Assembly: GCF_000003195.3 (NCBI RefSeq)
Contig: NC_012879.2
Location: forward strand, 39,638,565-39,702,564
Source: Sorghum bicolor
Taxonomy: Eukaryota; Streptophyta; Magnoliopsida; Poales; Poaceae
Length of the DNA: 64,000 nucleotides
Direction of reading: 5' to 3'
Part shown: positions 35,163-44,995 of the stretch, piece after piece
Layout: each line of letters starts with the position of its first letter
Numbering within the stretch: the first letter of the stretch is position 1
Position numbers and translations under genes: made by a program
Notes under the pieces: model-generated
What the model saw: only the letters and a program-made list of their open reading frames with translations
Databases searched by the model: none
Told to the model about the DNA's origin: nothing

Positions 35163-35888
35163 CTAAAGTTTGGAATTGAAGTGGTTGTGATCTGCTATCG
35201 AAACTTCTTCTTCTTGTCTAGGAACTGGTTCTGTCTCTTTCTCAGGGATATAAAAGCTAGGAGACTTTCCGCTCATTAAATCAATCAAATTCCAGGCTTC
35301 ACTAGCGGATAGGTGGTGGAAAGATCCTCCAGAGGCCGCATGAAGGGTTTGCTTATTTTTCCTACTAAGGCCCTCAAAAAAGTGAATTAGAAGAACTTCT
35401 TCTGGAATAGAAAGTTTTGGGCCAGTGAGAGTAAGGTTAATAAAGCGGTCCCATGATTTGCCAAGAGATTCTTCTTCCAGTTGTCTAAAAGAAAGAATCT
35501 CACGCCGAAGTTCCACCACTTTGGAGATTGGAAAATATTTAGAAAGAAAACTACTATATAACTCCTTCCAATCTCCATGAACACTCCCTACTTTGAGTTT
35601 ATACCAATGTCTAGCTTTTCCCGTTAAAGAGAACGGAAAGAGCTTCCATTTAAGGGTCTCATCGGACATGCCTTCTATGCGAAGGAAGTCACAGACTCGA
35701 TAAAACTCTCTTAGGTGTGTGTATGGGTTTTCCTCACCTTCTCCTGAGAAAGGTTGTTTTTGAATAAATTCTATGTATTCGGGGTCTATCTCAAAACTAG
35801 ATGCTATGATAGGCTTTGAAGCTTTTGGTGGTTCGAGATGTGTGCCCATAGGTCTATGAAATTCATAGATAGACATGTTTGAATTCAT
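35163..35888 (-). CDS. El-6 gag (capsid domain)
   Basis: An open frame of 241 codons starts with an ATG ~150 bases downstream of the primer site. Residues ~70-190 are the retrotransposon capsid domain, with K-W-K-L-F-P-F-S-L near 81, A-R-H-W-Y-K-L near 92, F-L-S-K-Y-F-P near 113 and W-D-R-F near 144. No zinc knuckle is seen before the stop, so it is shorter than usual for an Athila gag. It packages element RNA and is the only clear protein of this element. This is the best preserved gag frame in the minus-strand Athila-like group. Confidence 0.8.
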   Translation of the reverse strand: MNSNMSIYEFHRPMGTHLEPPKASKPIIASSFEIDPEYIEFIQKQPFSGEGEENPYTHLREFYRVCDFLRIEGMSDETLKWKLFPFSLTGKARHWYKLKVGSVHGDWKELYSSFLSKYFPISKVVELRREILSFRQLEEESLGKSWDRFINLTLTGPKLSIPEEVLLIHFFEGLSRKNKQTLHAASGGSFHHLSASEAWNLIDLMSGKSPSFYIPEKETEPVPRQEEEVSIADHNHFNSKL

Positions 35889-36035
35889 AATAGACCAGAG
35901 ATCAAGGATTAGATAAGAAGAAAGAATAGCAGAGATGAGGCAAAGGATAAAAGGAAAATATTTTTTTTTGTTATATATATATATATATTTTTTATAAAAT
36001 GATTAAACTAGTTCGTAGTCAACTCAGCAACCGTT

Positions 36036-36053
36036 TCCCCGGCAACGGCGCCA
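36036..36053 (-). other. Primer binding site of El-6 (tRNA-Asp, perfect 18-mer)
   Basis: The plus strand reads TCCCCGGCAACGGCGCCA, identical to the 3' end of plant tRNA-Asp including CCA, 8 bases from the LTR at 36062. Confidence 0.9.
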
Positions 36054-36979
36054 AAAATGCTTGTTGACACTTGCTAACACCACTTGAATACTAGGTTGTC
36101 ATCCCCAGCATGGCACTAGAGTGTACTATGGTATTTATACGCACACAGATAATCCGCAAGCGCACGGATACCGTTGAAGCTTTTACCCGGTTAAAGGTTT
36201 TATCGTTTCCACAGGGAAACGGGAGAACCAACTACGCTCTAACTTAACCAAGATAAGTAAATAGGTGTGAATAAGAAAGATGGTACAATCGAATAAGAAC
36301 AATATTAAAGGTAAGATAACAGTGAGTGATAATATGGGAATAGAGAGTAGAGCAATTCTAGTATATGGGCGATGGTAGCAGAATAGAGAGGATAACTATG
36401 GTTTCTCTACTTCAAAGGGGTTTGGGAGCAATTCTATGTCTGGGACGAACCACGTGATAAGAGTACACCACAAAGGATGCTTACCATAGGCCGATAAACC
36501 CTACCCATCCTGCTAACGAGAGGTGGACTACAGGGGACCAACGTAACTGTCACCTACGTGGCCTACCACACGATCCAGCTAGTCAGGGGATATCCACAAG
36601 TAATCTAGGTCTAAGCACCACGCTTACACCTATACTACAACTCTAACCTATAGGGTCCTATAGATTAGAAGTACTCAAAAGAGTTGTGAACCAGAACATA
36701 CATGATTCGTAATTGCATAATGAATTAGAAGTAGATTACCAGAGTCATCCCATGAGCAAGCTTGATTAGAGCTTGATCATGGCGAAGTACAACCGGAGGA
36801 AGAATCGACAGGCCGGCCTCTCCTCTAATCCTCCTTCGCTCTCCATCTCGCTACTATCTAGATCTACTCTAGTTTAGAGAAGAGAGGAGAGCTCTCATCT
36901 CTAAACCCCAGCTTTTGCTCTGTCTATGAATAATGAATAATGATCAAGGGGTGCCTCCTCCAGGGGCCAGGGGGTCTGG

Positions 36980-36986
36980 TTATATA
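36980..36986 (-). promoter_or_regulatory. TATA box of the El-6 5' LTR
   Basis: The minus strand reads TATATAA; this piece is missing from the 3' LTR of the same element. Confidence 0.6.
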
Positions 36987-37105
36987 GTCCCCTCAAGTGA
37001 ACCTGGGCCGTCGGATCAAACCGACATTGATTGAACGGTTATTCTTGATCCTTTAGGTCGGTGGAGCATAATCCACGAGGTTGAACGTGATTGGCCACTG
37101 TAGCA

Positions 37106-37138
37106 GGGCGGGCGCCCTAAGGACTTGGGCGGGCGCCC
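37106..37138 (-). promoter_or_regulatory. Paired GGGCGGGCGCCC boxes in the El-6 LTR
   Basis: Two exact 12-mers start at 37106 and 37127, 21 bases apart. The pair recurs at the same spacing in the LTRs of El-7 and El-8 and upstream of the internal TATA of El-7. Confidence 0.7.
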
Positions 37139-37408
37139 AGGTCCTGGCTCCGTTCGGCCTCCGCTTCCTTCCCGTGGCTTCTGGAGTCTTCTAGATGTAA
37201 AATAATTGCGCAGCACGTTGATATCTCTATGTAATCCCGACGTGTGGGCCTTTCTTCCTTATTTTCTAATAACCCCCTGCAGAAATAGACAAACACCAAA
37301 ACTCGTGGAATTCTGTCAGATATAACCCTAAGTCTAGATGTCGATTTCATTTGGATCCTTTTCTTTGTTTATTTCATAGTTAAATTTGATACTTAAGGAC
37401 CGTCAACA

Positions 37409-38052
37409 CCTGCTAAGTTAGTTACCTGAGATGTTCCAAAACTATTTGTAAAAAACTCTAGAGGCATACCATATCTCCACCAATTGGGGGGAACTTGATA
37501 ATTCTGGAACACAGATCTTGACATTGCCGATGTCGATAGATCTGTGTTGAGTTAAACCCGTCCCCCTGATGTCAATGGATTAGGTCTCATCGGTGTAGAT
37601 TGCTCATTAGTCAAGCCTAATGTGCTTGGAGGAGAAGTAGCTTCTGTACTCGCAACCGCCGGAGAAGCCGATGGAGTTATAATCGATGACAATCCTGGCT
37701 GATCATAGGCCGAGCTAGCATATAGTGGTGGTGTCTGTCCTTCTTTAAAAGTTCTAGCCATAGCATTGTAAATAGTATTGGACAGCACATTGGAGTGATT
37801 AATCAAGGCACGATTAATAGCATTGTCAACCATGTCTTGCACTTTACCAGGATTGGGATCAAAAGTAACCGGCTGAGGCATCGGCAGTGCTTGCTTCTGG
37901 ATAACTTCCCCACTCCTGTTGACGCTGAAGGATTTCAAGCAAAGCTGCTTGTATTCCTACATAGCCCTCTCCATAGCCTGCTTCTGCTCGTCCCTGTGAT
38001 CAGCTTCTGTCATAGTAATGACGTTCTCCGTGTCGAGATCAGCAGTAGCCAT
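37409..38052 (-). pseudogene. El-3 gag, N-terminal part
   Basis: Starts at the ATG at 38052, ~20 bases downstream of the primer site. The first ~30 residues are polar and acidic. A TAG near 37958 interrupts, then a frame at 37938-37552 is rich in Pro, Ser, Thr and Gln, as in Tat gag N-termini. It continues, after the El-6 insertion at 37409, with the part ending at 29723. Confidence 0.75.
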
Positions 38053-38073
38053 GTTACTTTTGTTGATAGATTT

Positions 38074-38091
38074 GTCCCACCGAGCGTGCCA
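38074..38091 (-). other. Primer binding site of El-3 (tRNA not identified)
   Basis: The plus-strand GTCCCACCGAGCGTGCCA ends in CCA, 7 bases before the 5' LTR at 38099, so position and CCA fit a primer site. I cannot assign the tRNA from memory. Confidence 0.65.
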
Positions 38092-38098
38092 AAAGATG

Positions 38099-38890
38099 TG
38101 TTGATGCAAAAATAGATCTGCAATCACAAAGGGCTAATACCCGATTCAAACGTTGAGGCGTGCCAGCCGATTTGACCTAACAATTGACAAAGGTGATAAC
38201 TTGAATACTTTGGTCCCAACAACAGCGATGCACCTGGATGCCACGGCCAAGAGGTATTCACGAGGAACTCATGAATTCGCCGAGTAATTGCTTGTTGAAT
38301 CCTTGAGAACTCGTAAACAAAAGAAAATATGCGAGTTGACGAAGTCGTCAAAAAGTAGATATAAAAGTAGATGTAAAACTTGTGTATAATATTGATTGAT
38401 TGATTGTTCTCTTATATCGCTACTAGGCCTATATTTATACTCTATCCTAAAGAGTTACAACCGTATACGACTAGGATTTAATTCTAAACCAAACAGGACT
38501 CTTACATAAGGCAAACTCTAACAAATATGGAAAATAAACAGCTATCTATCCCGGTGATCGGCATATCACCGTTGCCTTCCTAGCAACTCCCACTTCTCCC
38601 TTCATCAACATAGGCATACTCCCTATATCCTTTCATCGTCATCGGCACACTCCCTATATCCTTACCAACTCCCATACCTTTCCTCATCGGCATCGGCAAT
38701 CATCAGCATCGGCAACCAATCAGCAATGATCAGTGGCTACCGTCAAGCTTAGCAACATCTTCCACCCATCATCCGGTCATCGGCATCATCAGCTATCGGC
38801 AATCTTCTTACCAGCTAGACACAGCACCTCCTTGACTGCCGATCAAGTTTCAGTGACCATCCTGACTTGTGCCCAAAAACAGTGTCAACA
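38099..38890 (-). repeat. 5' LTR of El-3 (792 bp)
   Basis: TGTTGATGC...GTGTCAACA. At least five CATCGGCA words lie within 38639-38785. Confidence 0.95.
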
Positions 38891-39493
38891 ATATAATAAA
38901 ATTAGTAAAGTAAGAGTTTGCATTGATTTTAGGGATCCGAATAGGGCTACTCCAATGGATAGTTATCCAATGCCTCTTGCTGATATGTTAGTGGATGTTG
39001 TAGCAGGGCATAAAGTGATTAGTTTTATGGATGGTAATGCTGGATACAGTTAGATATTCATGGCATAGGAAGATATTCATAAGAATGCTTTTAGGTGCCC
39101 TAGCGCACTGGGATTATATGAGTGTTTAGTTATGACTTTTGGTCTCAAGAATGTTGATGCAAGTTATCAGAGGACTATGAAATATATTTTTCATGAGTTG
39201 ATTAACAAAATTGTTGAGATTTATATAGATAATGTAGTTGTGAAATCTAAGTGATATCACGAACATTTGAAAGATCTCGGAGATACTCTAGAGTGTGCAA
39301 GGAAACATAGGTTAAGAATAAAGCCTCATAAATGTGAATTTGGTGTATTAGTAGGGAAATTCCTAGGTTTCATGGTGCATGAAAAGAGGATCAAAGTTGG
39401 ACAGAAGAGTTTTGAAGTGATCAGCAAAATAGTGCCCCCAACATCAAAGACTAAGTTACAATCTTTGATTGGGAAATTTAATTTTGTTAGGAG
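38891..39493 (+). pseudogene. El-2 pol, piece 2: reverse transcriptase palm and thumb
   Basis: Continues the frame broken at 2245: V-R-V-C-I-D-F-R-D-P-N, D-S-Y-P-M-P, F-M-D-G-N-A-G-Y, then M-T-F-G-L-K-N and E-I-Y-I-D-N. The usual catalytic Y-I-D-D is Y-I-D-N, so the second Asp is lost. In-frame stops occur at ~39053, ~39068 and ~39254. The piece ends N-F-V-R at the El-7 insertion. It is a close relative of the El-3 RT on the opposite strand. Confidence 0.85.
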
Positions 39494-41002
39494 TGTTGAC
39501 ACTAGCTAACACCACATAGATACTAGGTTGTCATCCCCAGCATGGTGCCAGAGTGTACAAAGGTATTTATAAATGTAAAGGCTCTCTAGAAAATAATCTA
39601 TTCTATCCGCAAGCGCACAGATAAAACACCTCATTGTAGCATTTCACCAGCATAAGTATTCTAGGTATCGTTATTTATAATTTTGCTCAAGGGATGAAAT
39701 TAAAATAAGGGGGCAAAATCTATCAAGGCATAGACTAGAGATAAACTTGCAAGAACATGATTACTAATGAGAAACTCGTCACATAGTCACTTACTTTAGC
39801 AGGGGGTAAACCATAAAGATAATGATAATGAATTATAAGTTTATGGGTAGATAACACAGCGATTAGAAAATAGACTACTCCTCATATATGTAGGTGATGT
39901 CGGATTAGCTAGAGAATGGATTCTAAGTTATCTACTAACTACTAAGTCATAATCTACTCTAGTTATCTTCAAGATCATATATAGCATAAAAGACTCTTCA
40001 TTCATGTATAATTAACATTGATAAAGTAAATCAGAGCATCGCATGACTTACTCCACAATACCGGTTCTGCCTGTCCTATCAACGGAGGGTGGACTATATA
40101 AGAATCAACGAAGCTGTCACTATCGCGAACTACCACACGACCCGGGCAATAGGATACATTTGCAGATAAATAACATCTAAGCACCACGCTCACATGTGAT
40201 CTATCACCTAACTCCCTCGCGTCAAGAGCTAAGCGCTTTGCAAACTTATACATAAACTCATTATCAATTAGAACTATATCAAATATAGAACTAGAACAAA
40301 CTAAGAACATAATAATTAGAGACATAATGCAATTAGAACAAAGAATTAGAGAAAGATATGAATAATACCAATCTTTATTACCGAAGATCCGAATCCAGAG
40401 CGTAGTGCTCTACTTCTCTAATTGCTATCTAATCAAACCTCTAAACTTGAAGGATTAGGGAGTAGCTAATTCTAATTCTCTGTGGTAGAGAAGCTCTAAA
40501 CCCTAACTTTGATGGCTACCTCTGAATAATGATTTCTTCTCCTCTCCTGCCTCTAGGGGGGGTTTGGCCTTGGTTTTAAAGTCCCCTCAAGTGAACGTGA
40601 GCCATTGGATCAAACTGACATAGATTGTATGGTTTAGATTGATCCTTTAGGTCGGTGGAGCGTAGTCCCGAAGCAGAGTCCCGATTGGGTTCCAACCCTG
40701 GGCGGGCGCCCAAGGGGGGTGGGCGGCCGCCCTGCCCCCGAGCCCGATCGTGCTCTCGTTCGTTCCCGTGGCTTCTGGACTCTTCTAGATTGAGGAAAAT
40801 TGTGCGGCATGTAATTACCTCGTTGTAAACATGACATGTGGGCCTTCTCTCCATATTCTCTGATAACCCCCTACAGAAATAGATAAACACCAAAGCTCGT
40901 GGAATTCTGTCAGATAAAACCCTAATTCTAGATGTTTATTTCATATTGATCCTTTTCCATGTTTATTTGATTATTAATTTTAGTACTTAAGGACCGTCAA
41001 CA
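39494..41002 (-). repeat. 3' LTR of El-7 (1509 bp)
   Basis: TGTTGACACTAGC...GACCGTCAACA. Carries GC boxes at 40700-40711 and 40721-40732 and a short leader frame at 40002-40325 (107 codons) that also exists in the other LTR. Confidence 0.95.
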
Positions 41003-41004
41003 AA

Positions 41005-41016
41005 CTCCCCCAAGCT
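41005..41016 (-). other. Polypurine tract of El-7
   Basis: The minus strand reads AGCTTGGGGGAG next to the 3' LTR. Internal look-alikes are at 42521-42532 and 44969-44980. Confidence 0.75.
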
Positions 41017-42561
41017 TACCCTTTGCTCGTCCCTGAGGAAATAGCTAAACTTAGACGAATCAGAAGTTGCTTCGATGTTTTCTATCCTGACAGGCACACA
41101 TGCTTTTACATAAAATTTCTTCCAGATTAGAGTGAAGTGTTATGGAGTTTAGTACCTGCACTTGAATCTTAAGTAATCGAAAGACAAAATAGTTAAGTCA
41201 AGCACTATTCCTATTGTTTGTACTTCACCTTTGTTCCAGAGTTTTTTATAAGTTTTCAAAATAAAACTCAGAGTTCCCAGCAATGATTCTCTCAAGTCTC
41301 TCTATATGTGGTATTTGTGGATCCTTACCATAATGTCACTTACCTATAGTTAATGGAATATTTAAGTGGAGCTCATAGGAGTGAAAAACAGCTCATGCAT
41401 ATGTTGTCTAATCGAGCCATGGATCCAAAAGGAACTCAGCATATAATTAAATCAAGATGTGCATGTGTGGTGGAGTAAATGATAGTGATGATAAAAATGT
41501 ATAAGTGATAATGAAACTTACTTCTCATTGCTCCTCATATTGCTATCTCTCCTCTTCTTTGATCTTTGCTTTGGGAGAACATGGGCTATCTTTTCTCTCT
41601 TTCTTTTTTTCAGGTGGGTAGTAGATACCACTAATTCTACTGTCGGACACTTGTCCATTTTTTTTCGCTCAAGTGGGCATCTTTGTACCCCTAATTCTAC
41701 TTCGGACACTGGTCCATTTTTACCTCTCGTCTCACTCTTTTTCTTTCTTTTTCGAGGTTCCGGGCACTTGCCCCTTTTTATTTCCTCGTATATTTTTTTT
41801 TGCATAACCCATGCCTCTTCTGCATTGAATCTTTTTAGAGAGAGAGAATAACAATATTTGGGACAGTGAGTGATAATATTTTTAGCAATTTTAATGAATG
41901 ATGATGAATGGTATAGTAGATGTGTGCAAGTGAATATCTTAATTTAACCACATGAAAAGCTCCTAAGGATCTACACAGCTCAATCAAACTCAATGTAAGT
42001 GTAGTAAAAGATGTTATGGCAAGTATGGCTGTGGTAGGTAGTTTGTAATGCTAGGAATCTCATCATGTGATTTGTAAGTTTTCAAAATAAATCTCCAGAA
42101 CTTAGTGTAGTAGGAACAAGATAAACAGTAGCTCAACTTTATATCATGCCTTTCGCTTACCTAGACATTAGTTTTATGCTTCCCAAAGACAGTAAGTTTC
42201 AGTTTTAGTAATTCCTAGAAGAACTCTAATATAAAAGCTAGGTACTTGAAAGTAAGCAAACAGAGCAACTATTCATCATTTCCATCATGCATCTTTTTGG
42301 TCTTTTTATTTTTTCTAGAGATTAACACTTAACAGATAAATAAAGCACACTTATCTACACACTCTTTTTATTTTGTTTTCATGTTTATAAAATGCAGTAA
42401 TTTAAAGCAAGGAAATATTTATTGGGTTTTCTAAGTTTTTCTTTTTAAGATAAAATACTAAAATAGAAAAGAATAAATAAGAAGAGCAAATAAAAACTTA
42501 CTTGATAAATTGGGGAGGAACTCCCCCAAGCTGGATGTTGACGTCGGTCTTACCCGATGTT
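41017..42561 (-). other. 3' non-coding region of El-7
   Basis: About 1.5 kb without coding sequence. Contains the expanded palindrome block (41614-41773) and polypyrimidine stretches. Related by eye to the El-6 and El-8 3' regions. Confidence 0.65.
41614..41773. repeat. Palindrome block (El-7 copy, expanded to five)
   Basis: GTGGGTA...TACCAC (41614-41631), GGACACTTGTCC (41645-41656), GGGCA..TACCC type (41675-41690), GGACACTGGTCC (41704-41715) and GGGCACTTGCCC (41762-41773). The first two units look like a tandem duplication of the next two. Confidence 0.8.
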
Positions 42562-44105
42562 CTAGAACCGCATCATAGTTGTGATGTTGTCATTCATTGT
42601 TGTTGTATCTTGTCTCAGCTCTTGTACTGCAGCAGCATGGTCCTGGTTCCATTTTTGTTGCTCTTCTAGGAGTCTTCCATGTTCTGCTTGCGTGTTCTGG
42701 ATGTCGAGGAGGGTGTTGTCGGTACGAGTGAAGAAAGCACCGGCCTCTTGATAGTAGTTATTCATGAAAGCGTAGGAGGCGTCGGAGTATCGTCCTGCAT
42801 CAAATTAGGGCGGAGGTTTGGATCCTGAAGCTCCATATGGATCAGTGGAGTACCTGCCCGTATGGAAAGGCGGGTTTGTCCACTGGTGATCTTGGCTCTC
42901 CGGCCATGTCTCCTCTGTTGGCTCTTGTGGTTGCGCATGACGAACCCATGGGTCTCGAAGGACTCGGGGGTTGTAATCGCAATAATGCAGGTGCGCTACT
43001 TCTTCTGGTCCAGGGTCAGCTCCATACCAGGTGCGTTCTCGGTGAGTGGTCACCCTTTCAGATGCCACTCGCTGTGGAGCTCTCTGGTTCACTGGTGTTG
43101 CTGCAATCTCAATCAAAAGATTTTGCACAATGTATAGGCCAAGGTTCGGGTTAGGTAACCGAATCTTGCCTTTATCATCATATAGCATATACATTACATT
43201 CCCCTCTTTCTTTAACATCCGAGCCTGTCTAAATGTGTCATAGCCATGGTAAATTCTTAATTCCTCTATGAAATCCAACGATGAGTGTTCTAGTAAGTGA
43301 AGATTAAAGGCTAGACGAGTGATAAGTGAAGTACATCCTACTGGTCCCTGAAGACTAGGTATACTAAGCCAATGAGAAACTAATAGTGTAACAGGTGAAG
43401 TGGGTACTTTACTAATAGCAGCATATAAAAGTTGTAAATCTACTACTCTTACTTTCCTAATATCATCACGATAGAAAAGATTGTACCCAAGCCATTTGTG
43501 GAACATCCTAAGAGTAGGGTGTCCATGTCACTGGTTCGGGCTTGACTATAAAAATTATCTCTAGATATTTCTCTCCAAAACTGGTGTCTCTCAAAATTGG
43601 GTAAATCGGAGTCAATGTTCAGGATGCATCTTGAAGAGAAACCAAGATGGTCGCTCAGCTCTCTCCAAGACAACAAAATTTCCTGTTTGAACATCCGAAA
43701 AACAATTCCCCCCTCATAGTATTGTAAAGTGCAAAGAAATTCGAGGGTGAGAAGACGAGAACCCAGCTCAGTTATATTCCAAAAATTTGTCCAACCTAAC
43801 ATCTGGAAAATTAAGTCAAATTCAGTGTCCATACCTGTTTCTTGTAGTAAGATTGGATCGATAGTAGGGGTGTGAATAAAATCTTTGTTCTTCAGTTGCT
43901 GATAGACTTCTTTCTCTCTTCGGGTCTTCAGTCCAAGGTCTCCTATCTTAAGAAGGACCTTAACTTGCTGACCTAATGAAGATGATGGAGCTTGTGTGGG
44001 TGTCGGGTCGACGCTCATCTCTGATGGCTGTGAGGAGTGTCGGGCTGAACTCCTTGTTCCAATGTTCTTGAGAGCCTTTCCTACATTCTTCACCTTCTTA
44101 AACAT
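42562..44105 (-). pseudogene. El-7 ATHILA ORF-1-like gene (env position)
   Basis: Two frames join by one indel near 43525 and one in-frame TAA at 42805-42807. The N-terminus is basic (K-K-V-K-N-V-G-K-A). Residues ~75-230 match by eye the plant ATHILA ORF-1 type: I-F-Q-M-L-G-W near residue 110, L-T-L-E-F-L-C-T near 130, L-S-W-R-E-L-S near 155, then F-H-K-W-L-G-Y and L-L-V-S-H-W-L after the frameshift. The C-terminal ~60 residues are Gln-rich with coiled-coil character. Directly before the ATG at 44105 the minus strand reads TTTTGTTTGCAG, a good 3' splice site, and a TATA box lies ~330 bases upstream. The role is unknown; it sits where Athila elements carry an envelope-like gene, but I see no signal peptide or membrane segment. 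Confidence 0.7.
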
Positions 44106-44106
44106 C

Positions 44107-44120
44107 CTGCAAACAAAAGT
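44107..44120 (-). promoter_or_regulatory. Likely 3' splice site before the El-7 ORF-1-like gene
   Basis: The minus-strand pyrimidine-rich tract ends in GCAG immediately before GATG. This would allow the gene to be made from a spliced subgenomic RNA, as proposed for envelope-like genes of Athila-type elements. Confidence 0.5.
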
Positions 44121-44434
44121 TGGCAAAAATACAACTAGTGGAAAATGTGAGAGAAAATGTTAGTGGTCAGCTATCCGGAATGTCAGTAGTCCAGGGGTTA
44201 GTCGTTCAAGATAAGTTTTCTATTTTAGCAAAACCTCCCCCTAAACAACTTTTAATTCCGCTTAGACAGCGGGATCACTTCTTGCTAGGTGATACTCACT
44301 CTCTATCAACTTCTTTCTCACTCTTCTCTTTCTCTCTACTCTCTTCTCTCTTCACTACAAGAGCTCTTTCTGGAAACTGATACTTGTGTGGTTTTCTGGA
44401 GTGCTTGTGTGGAGAGGATGGAGGTAGAAGGTGG

Positions 44435-44443
44435 CTATTTATA
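44435..44443 (-). promoter_or_regulatory. Internal TATA box of El-7
   Basis: The minus strand reads TATAAATAG. Two GGGCGGGCGCCC boxes (44460-44471 and 44481-44492) lie 16 bases further upstream; the same paired box marks the LTR promoters of this group. The ORF-1-like gene starts ~330 bases downstream. Confidence 0.6.
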
Positions 44444-44995
44444 GGAGCAAGAGGGAGCAGGGCGGGCGCCCTTGGTAGGTGGGCGGGCGCCCACTCCTGG
44501 TGTCCATCCTGGGTGTGCCTCCTCCACTTGCTTCCTTGCTTTGATCTCACGCAGAATAATGTTGTGTTGGTGGTGGTTGGACGGTGGAAAGATGTCAGGT
44601 GAGTGGAAACATATTGGTGGATGAAATTATGTGATGGGATGTATGTGAGGTGAAGTGTATGACATGTGGGACCCAAGGAGTGTGGGTCGTGCTTCTAGAA
44701 GATTAATATAATTAAATATAATGCAGGAAAATCTATGAGAATTGAAACTTAATGATAATGATAATGGAAAATATTTTTTTGTGCCTCCACAATAATTAAT
44801 AAATATGGGTTGTTACACACCACGAATATTATTTATATGGGGCTTTTTGATTATTATAATTATGCTATGACTAATGCAAGAATTAATTATGCAAGAATTT
44901 AAACATGATAAAATTAATAATGCAGATAAATACCGATTTACCTCCCGGTGAGGGTTTGGGATTTTTAGGTCCCCCAAGCTGGACCTCCAAATCTT
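44444..44995 (-). other. Spacer between El-7 protease and internal TATA
   Basis: About 550 bases. Holds the paired GC boxes (44460-44492) and an internal polypurine-like tract (44969-44980); otherwise AT-rich with no coding frame of note. Confidence 0.55.

Larger units (their letters stand above)
29724..37408 (-). mobile_element. El-6: Athila-like, gag-only (pol-less) LTR retrotransposon
   Basis: LTRs at 29724-30671 (3') and 36062-37408 (5'). The perfect target duplication CCTGC sits at 29719-29723 and 37409-37413. The interior of ~5.4 kb holds a tRNA-Asp primer site, gag (35163-35888), one unknown frame (34327-34914) and ~3.6 kb without coding sequence. No protease, RT, RNase H or integrase is seen. 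It must use enzymes from another element, so it is a non-autonomous form. Confidence 0.9.
36062..37408 (-). repeat. 5' LTR of El-6 (full length, 1347 bp)
   Basis: Ends TGTTGAC...GTCAACA. On the minus strand, paired GC boxes (37106-37117 and 37127-37138) precede a TATATAA (36980-36986) by ~120 bases. Confidence 0.95.
2246..38890 (-). mobile_element. El-3: Tat-type Ty3/gypsy element carrying an antisense gene, with El-4 and El-6 nested inside
   Basis: The ends are TGTTGATGC and GTGTCAACA. Flanking pentamers are ATAAA (2241-2245) and ATATA (38891-38895), a target duplication with one mismatch; taking one copy out restores the El-2 RT frame. The minus-strand order is 5' LTR, primer site, gag (split by El-6), protease, RT, RNase H, second RNase H, integrase, antisense gene on the plus strand, polypurine tract and 3' LTR (split by El-4). 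The dual RNase H, DGGA protease and antisense 3' ORF place it in the Tat lineage. Confidence 0.9.

Noticed and set aside
42562..44105. ORF-1-like gene of El-7 considered as a true envelope glycoprotein
   Set aside because: No signal peptide, membrane anchor or glycoprotein features are visible. Only its position fits, so it is called ORF-1-like.
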